Source: a virus. From it: 30,740 nt of DNA. Positions 28,200 through 30,740 of the stretch are shown one piece after another. Below the pieces are notes generated by a model. It was not told where the DNA came from and did not search any database. It was given only the letters and a program-made list of their open reading frames with translations. Position numbers and translations under genes: made by a program. The stretch spans positions 1 through 30,740 of IMG/VR virus record IMGVR_UViG_3300035698_004447, one strand, 5' to 3'. Numbering within the stretch: position 1 is the first letter of the stretch; the number at the start of each line of letters is the position of its first letter.

Positions 28200-30740
28200 A
28201 TGAAACCAGAGTATCTAACAATTAAAAGAACTATCAAAAAAACTACCGATTCAGGAATGGGTGGTGATATTTTATTTGAAACAAAATTATCAAAAAATAT
28301 CAAAGATGATAAGCCTATTAGATATATAATTGGTGAAAATGAATTGAGCTTTAATCCACATAAAATAGTATGGGATTCTGGTAACATTGTATTTGATAAA
28401 AAACAAAATAAATTAAATAGAAAGCTTCTAAAAGTTTTAGAAAAAACAAACTCAAAAGAAATAGACGGGGAATCAGACGAAAGTGATGATGGTGTTATAT
28501 ACGATGATGCTTTTCTTACTGGAATTGATTTAGGAATTATCACAAATGATAATCTATGGAGAAAAATAACCAAAATAAATAATATAAATAGCTTAGGAAA
28601 TATTCCAACAGAAGCAAAATATTTAGAAATATGGTTTGAAATAGAAAACAGCTTTGATACAGAATGGAATGGAAAAGATGATTTTGAAATAAAAGAAGAT
28701 TTAAAACTCGGGAAAGAAGCAAAATTAAAAACAGCTAAAGTTTGGGATAGTTCAAAGAGTAAAACATTATCAATTAAATCATGGTTAAAAAACGTAGATG
28801 GAAAATTATATTACATTAAAGAAATTCCAGTTAGTTATCTAGAAGATGCAGTGTTTCCTGTTTATACTGATGCGGACACTCAAGTTGAGTCTAATTGCTA
28901 TACTTATCTGGATAGAGGAACTGGGGTAGCTGGCCCTTATTGGTTAGATAAAGACACTGGATATATTATATATATCAATGGAGCAATAGATTTAGTATAT
29001 AAAAAAACAATAAATGGTGGAACAACATGGGGGAGCCAAGTGGCTATAATGTCAGGAACTATTCCAAACTTAGCCGCATTTTTTGACCAGGAAGTTCCAG
29101 GGGATAATGGAACATTAGTACATTTTGTAACAGCATATGATACGCTAAATAGAATAACATATCAGACGCTAGATATTAGCACTGGCACACTGGGATCTAG
29201 AAGATATGTGGATACATCTACGGGAACAAGCTCTAATCCATACAACAACAGATTGGCAGTAACTAAAACATTATCTGGAAATATAATTATTGCTTATTGT
29301 ACTCCAAGTAAGATAGGTGCATATAAATCAAGTGATAATTTTGCAACAGCAGGAACGGCAATATCAACCCCTTTTGAAACAGCAACTGAATATGATTGGG
29401 CATTATTATATCCAGCAAATACATCTGATGATAATGATGTGGCTTGTGTATTTTGGGACAATAGTGCAAATGAGGTTTCTTTAAAAATGTATGATGATAG
29501 TGTAAATACCTGGACAGAAACAAGTATAAGCAGTAGCATGACATATAAAAATTATTATATAAACATGGATGGTGTTATTAGACATTCTAATAACCATTTA
29601 TTGTTTACGGCTCATTCTAACTACAATTCAACCACTGATAACATGAAAACATGGGATATAGCAGTTGATAGTATTGCAAGCCCAACAATTACTGCAAAAA
29701 CAAATATATATTCAAATACAGCAAAATTAGCACAGGCTGGAATGTTTATGAATCAACAAACTGGGGATGTATATGCTATGTTTTTAATTGGATTCTCATG
29801 GGAGTCTAATGTTAGATGTAGATATAAAAAATCAACTGATGGAATGGCAACATGGTCAGCTGAGACTATATATAGTGAGAATACATGGGATGATTTAAGA
29901 TATGTATGTGCAGGAAGAACAGTTGGAAATAATGGAGGTAGATTTCAACCTATATTTTTCAATGATGATATAAATGATTTATTTGTAAATTTAAATAATG
30001 ATATTGAAATTGGTCCTGGAGGGTCAACATCACCAAGTGTAAGTCCAAGTGTGAGTGCGTCAATATCAGTAAGTTCATCTCCGTCAGTGTCACCATCAGA
30101 TTCACCAAGTGTCAGTCCGTCGCAAAGTATTTCACCAAGTTTTTCATTATCAGCAAGTCCATCAGTTAGTCCAAGTGAAAGTTTGAGTGAAAGTCCAAGC
30201 ATAAGTTTATCTGAATCAGTGTCAGTGTCCCCGAGTATAAGTAGCAGTGAAAGCCCAAGTGAAAGCCCATCTGTTAGCCCATCAAGTAGCATAAGTCCTT
30301 CAGTTAGTTTATCAGCAAGTCCATCCGAAAGCTTATCGGTAAGTCCATCAAGTAGCATTAGCCCATCTGTAAGTTTAAGTGAAAGCCCATCAATTAGTTT
30401 ATCAGAATCAGTTAGTGTTTCACCTAGTATAAGCCCAAGCGAAAGTCCATCAGTTAGTCCTTCAGTCAGTTTATCAGAAAGTCCATCTGAAAGCCCATCA
30501 ATCAGTCCGTCACCTAGCCCAGGATATGAACTTTATACACGTGAAGAAATTAATATTTTACCAGGAGATAATAACAACCTTTCAACTATTTATTCAGCAC
30601 AAGACTATATAGATGTTGATACAAAAAATGATGTTAGGGTTGACCAACTTGCGTCAAATAAATATGCAATACATCAATTTAAAAATATAGTATCTGGATC
30701 TTCAGTTAGATTTGAATGGGAGGGTCAAACAGACTTTGCA
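28200..30740 (+). CDS. Large surface/fibre protein with propeller-like domain and Ser-rich stalk, 3'-truncated by the window
   Basis: The ATG directly follows the previous TAA, and the frame is open to the last base (847 codons visible). Residues 1 to about 220 are a charged alpha/beta domain. Residues about 230-600 are beta-rich with repeated Thr/Trp/Asp-box-like strands ([30 protein letters not shown]), as in BNR or sialidase-type propellers. Residues 609-774 are a stalk with Ser at nearly every second position. A further domain begins [18 protein letters not shown]. The product is probably a tail fibre, head fibre or adhesin that binds host sugars. Its position right after a glycan cassette suggests that it may be glycosylated. 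Confidence 0.78.
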   Translation, partial: MKPEYLTIKRTIKKTTDSGMGGDILFETKLSKNIKDDKPIRYIIGENELSFNPHKIVWDSGNIVFDKKQNKLNRKLLKVLEKTNSKEIDGESDESDDGVIYDDAFLTGIDLGIITNDNLWRKITKINNINSLGNIPTEAKYLEIWFEIENSFDTEWNGKDDFEIKEDLKLGKEAKLKTAKVWDSSKSKTLSIKSWLKNVDGKLYYIKEIPVSYLEDAVFPVYTDADTQVESNCYTYLDRGTGVAGPYWLDKDTGYIIYINGAIDLVYKKTINGGTTWGSQVAIMSGTIPNLAAFFDQEVPGDNGTLVHFVTAYDTLNRITYQTLDISTGTLGSRRYVDTSTGTSSNPYNNRLAVTKTLSGNIIIAYCTPSKIGAYKSSDNFATAGTAISTPFETATEYDWALLYPANTSDDNDVACVFWDNSANEVSLKMYDDSVNTWTETSISSSMTYKNYYINMDGVIRHSNNHLLFTAHSNYNSTTDNMKTWDIAVDSIASPTITAKTNIYSNTAKLAQAGMFMNQQTGDVYAMFLIGFSWESNVRCRYKKSTDGMATWSAETIYSENTWDDLRYVCAGRTVGNNGGRFQPIFFNDDINDLFVNLNNDIEIGPGGSTSPSVSPSVSASISVSSSPSVSPSDSPSVSPSQSISPSFSLSASPSVSPSESLSESPSISLSESVSVSPSISSSESPSESPSVSPSSSISPSVSLSASPSESLSVSPSSSISPSVSLSESPSISLSESVSVSPSISPSESPSVSPSVSLSESPSESPSISPSPSPGYELYTREEINILPGDNNNLSTIYSAQDYIDVDTKNDVRVDQLASNKYAIHQFKNIVSGSSVRFEWEGQTDFA
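30024..30521 (+). repeat. Ser-Xaa coding repeat (SPSx stalk)
   Basis: About 166 codons of alternating Ser and Pro/Val/Glu/Ile/Leu/Ala. The Ser codons AGT, AGC, TCA and TCT mix freely, so protein composition rather than DNA identity has been kept. Longer imperfect units (for example AGTCCATCAAGTAGCAT) occur twice near 30280 and 30340. Confidence 0.9.

Noticed and set aside
29945-30358. Leu/Asp/Gly-rich frame on the minus strand (repeats of [13 protein letters not shown])
   Set aside because: It is the antisense reading of the Ser-rich stalk; its repeats come from the coding repeat on the + strand.
1-30740. tRNA genes
   Set aside because: I found no T-arm (GTTCRANYC) with a fitting acceptor stem. 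The TTTCGCGG and TTCGG bases in the 15.0-15.13 kb leader do not fit a tRNA.
1-30740. CRISPR arrays
   Set aside because: No spaced direct repeats of 23-40 bases; all repeats seen are in-frame coding repeats.
1-30740. TGA recoding as in some phages of Absconditabacteria or Gracilibacteria
   Set aside because: TGA ends many genes at tight ATGA overlaps (1889, 2032, 5059, 7563, 7889, 25989, 27252), and protein ends look natural there.

Overview
This AT-rich, densely packed window is a section of a tailed bacteriophage (or prophage) genome. Every gene I can support lies on the + strand. Many neighbouring genes overlap by 4 to 20 bases or are separated by only a few bases. The virion genes identify a Caudoviricetes phage with an HK97-fold head: a portal, a prohead protease and a major capsid protein. 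TGA is used as an ordinary stop codon, so the genetic code is standard. Most start codons follow a short A/T stretch (typically AATAATATG) without a Shine-Dalgarno sequence. That suggests a host or phage translation system that relies little on the anti-SD interaction. The host cannot be named from this sequence. The clearest promoters look like sigma70 type (TTGACN, 17 bp, TATAAT).

Layout. (1) 1-6.2 kb: end of a beta-class DNA methyltransferase, a lipoprotein, a run of very small unknown genes, zinc-ribbon proteins, a T4-Pnk-like polynucleotide kinase/phosphatase, a lambda-PP-like metallophosphatase, and a short block with real SD sequences (DUF4406-like protein, HNH endonuclease, Cys-rich proteins) ended by a hairpin. 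(2) 6.3-15 kb: a promoter, a P-loop kinase-like protein, two tandem paralogues, a second HNH gene, a GT4-GT2 fusion glycosyltransferase, a ClpP-like protease, two more GT4-like enzymes and several small membrane or zinc proteins. (3) 14.95-24.6 kb: a strong promoter and a 160-base potentially structured leader, then the head module: a portal fused to a Mu gpF-like domain, a repeat protein, three related virion-like proteins, a membrane/coiled-coil protein, the prohead protease and the major capsid protein. (4) 24.6-28.2 kb: a five-gene cassette of two GT2 enzymes, two methyltransferase-like proteins and a DxD-type nucleotide-sugar enzyme. (5) 28.2 kb to the end: the start of a very large propeller-like, Ser-rich-repeat surface protein that runs off the window.

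The most unusual object is the 700-residue protein at 21229-23331. It carries an HK97 (S78-type) prohead protease at its N-terminus and a protease-tail-like segment at its C-terminus, with a complete Bcs1/FtsH-like AAA+ ATPase between them. If it is a real single polypeptide, it would be an ATP-driven capsid maturation protease, an architecture I do not know from described phages. A second theme is glycan chemistry: about six glycosyltransferase-like proteins and two methyltransferases lie on both sides of the head genes, directly next to a surface protein with serine at every second position over about 166 residues. This suggests a phage-encoded system for decorating its own virion, or for modifying host surface glycans. 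No terminase, tail tube, tape measure, lysis or integration genes are visible, so the large terminase lies outside the window. That is not the usual terminase-portal adjacency.
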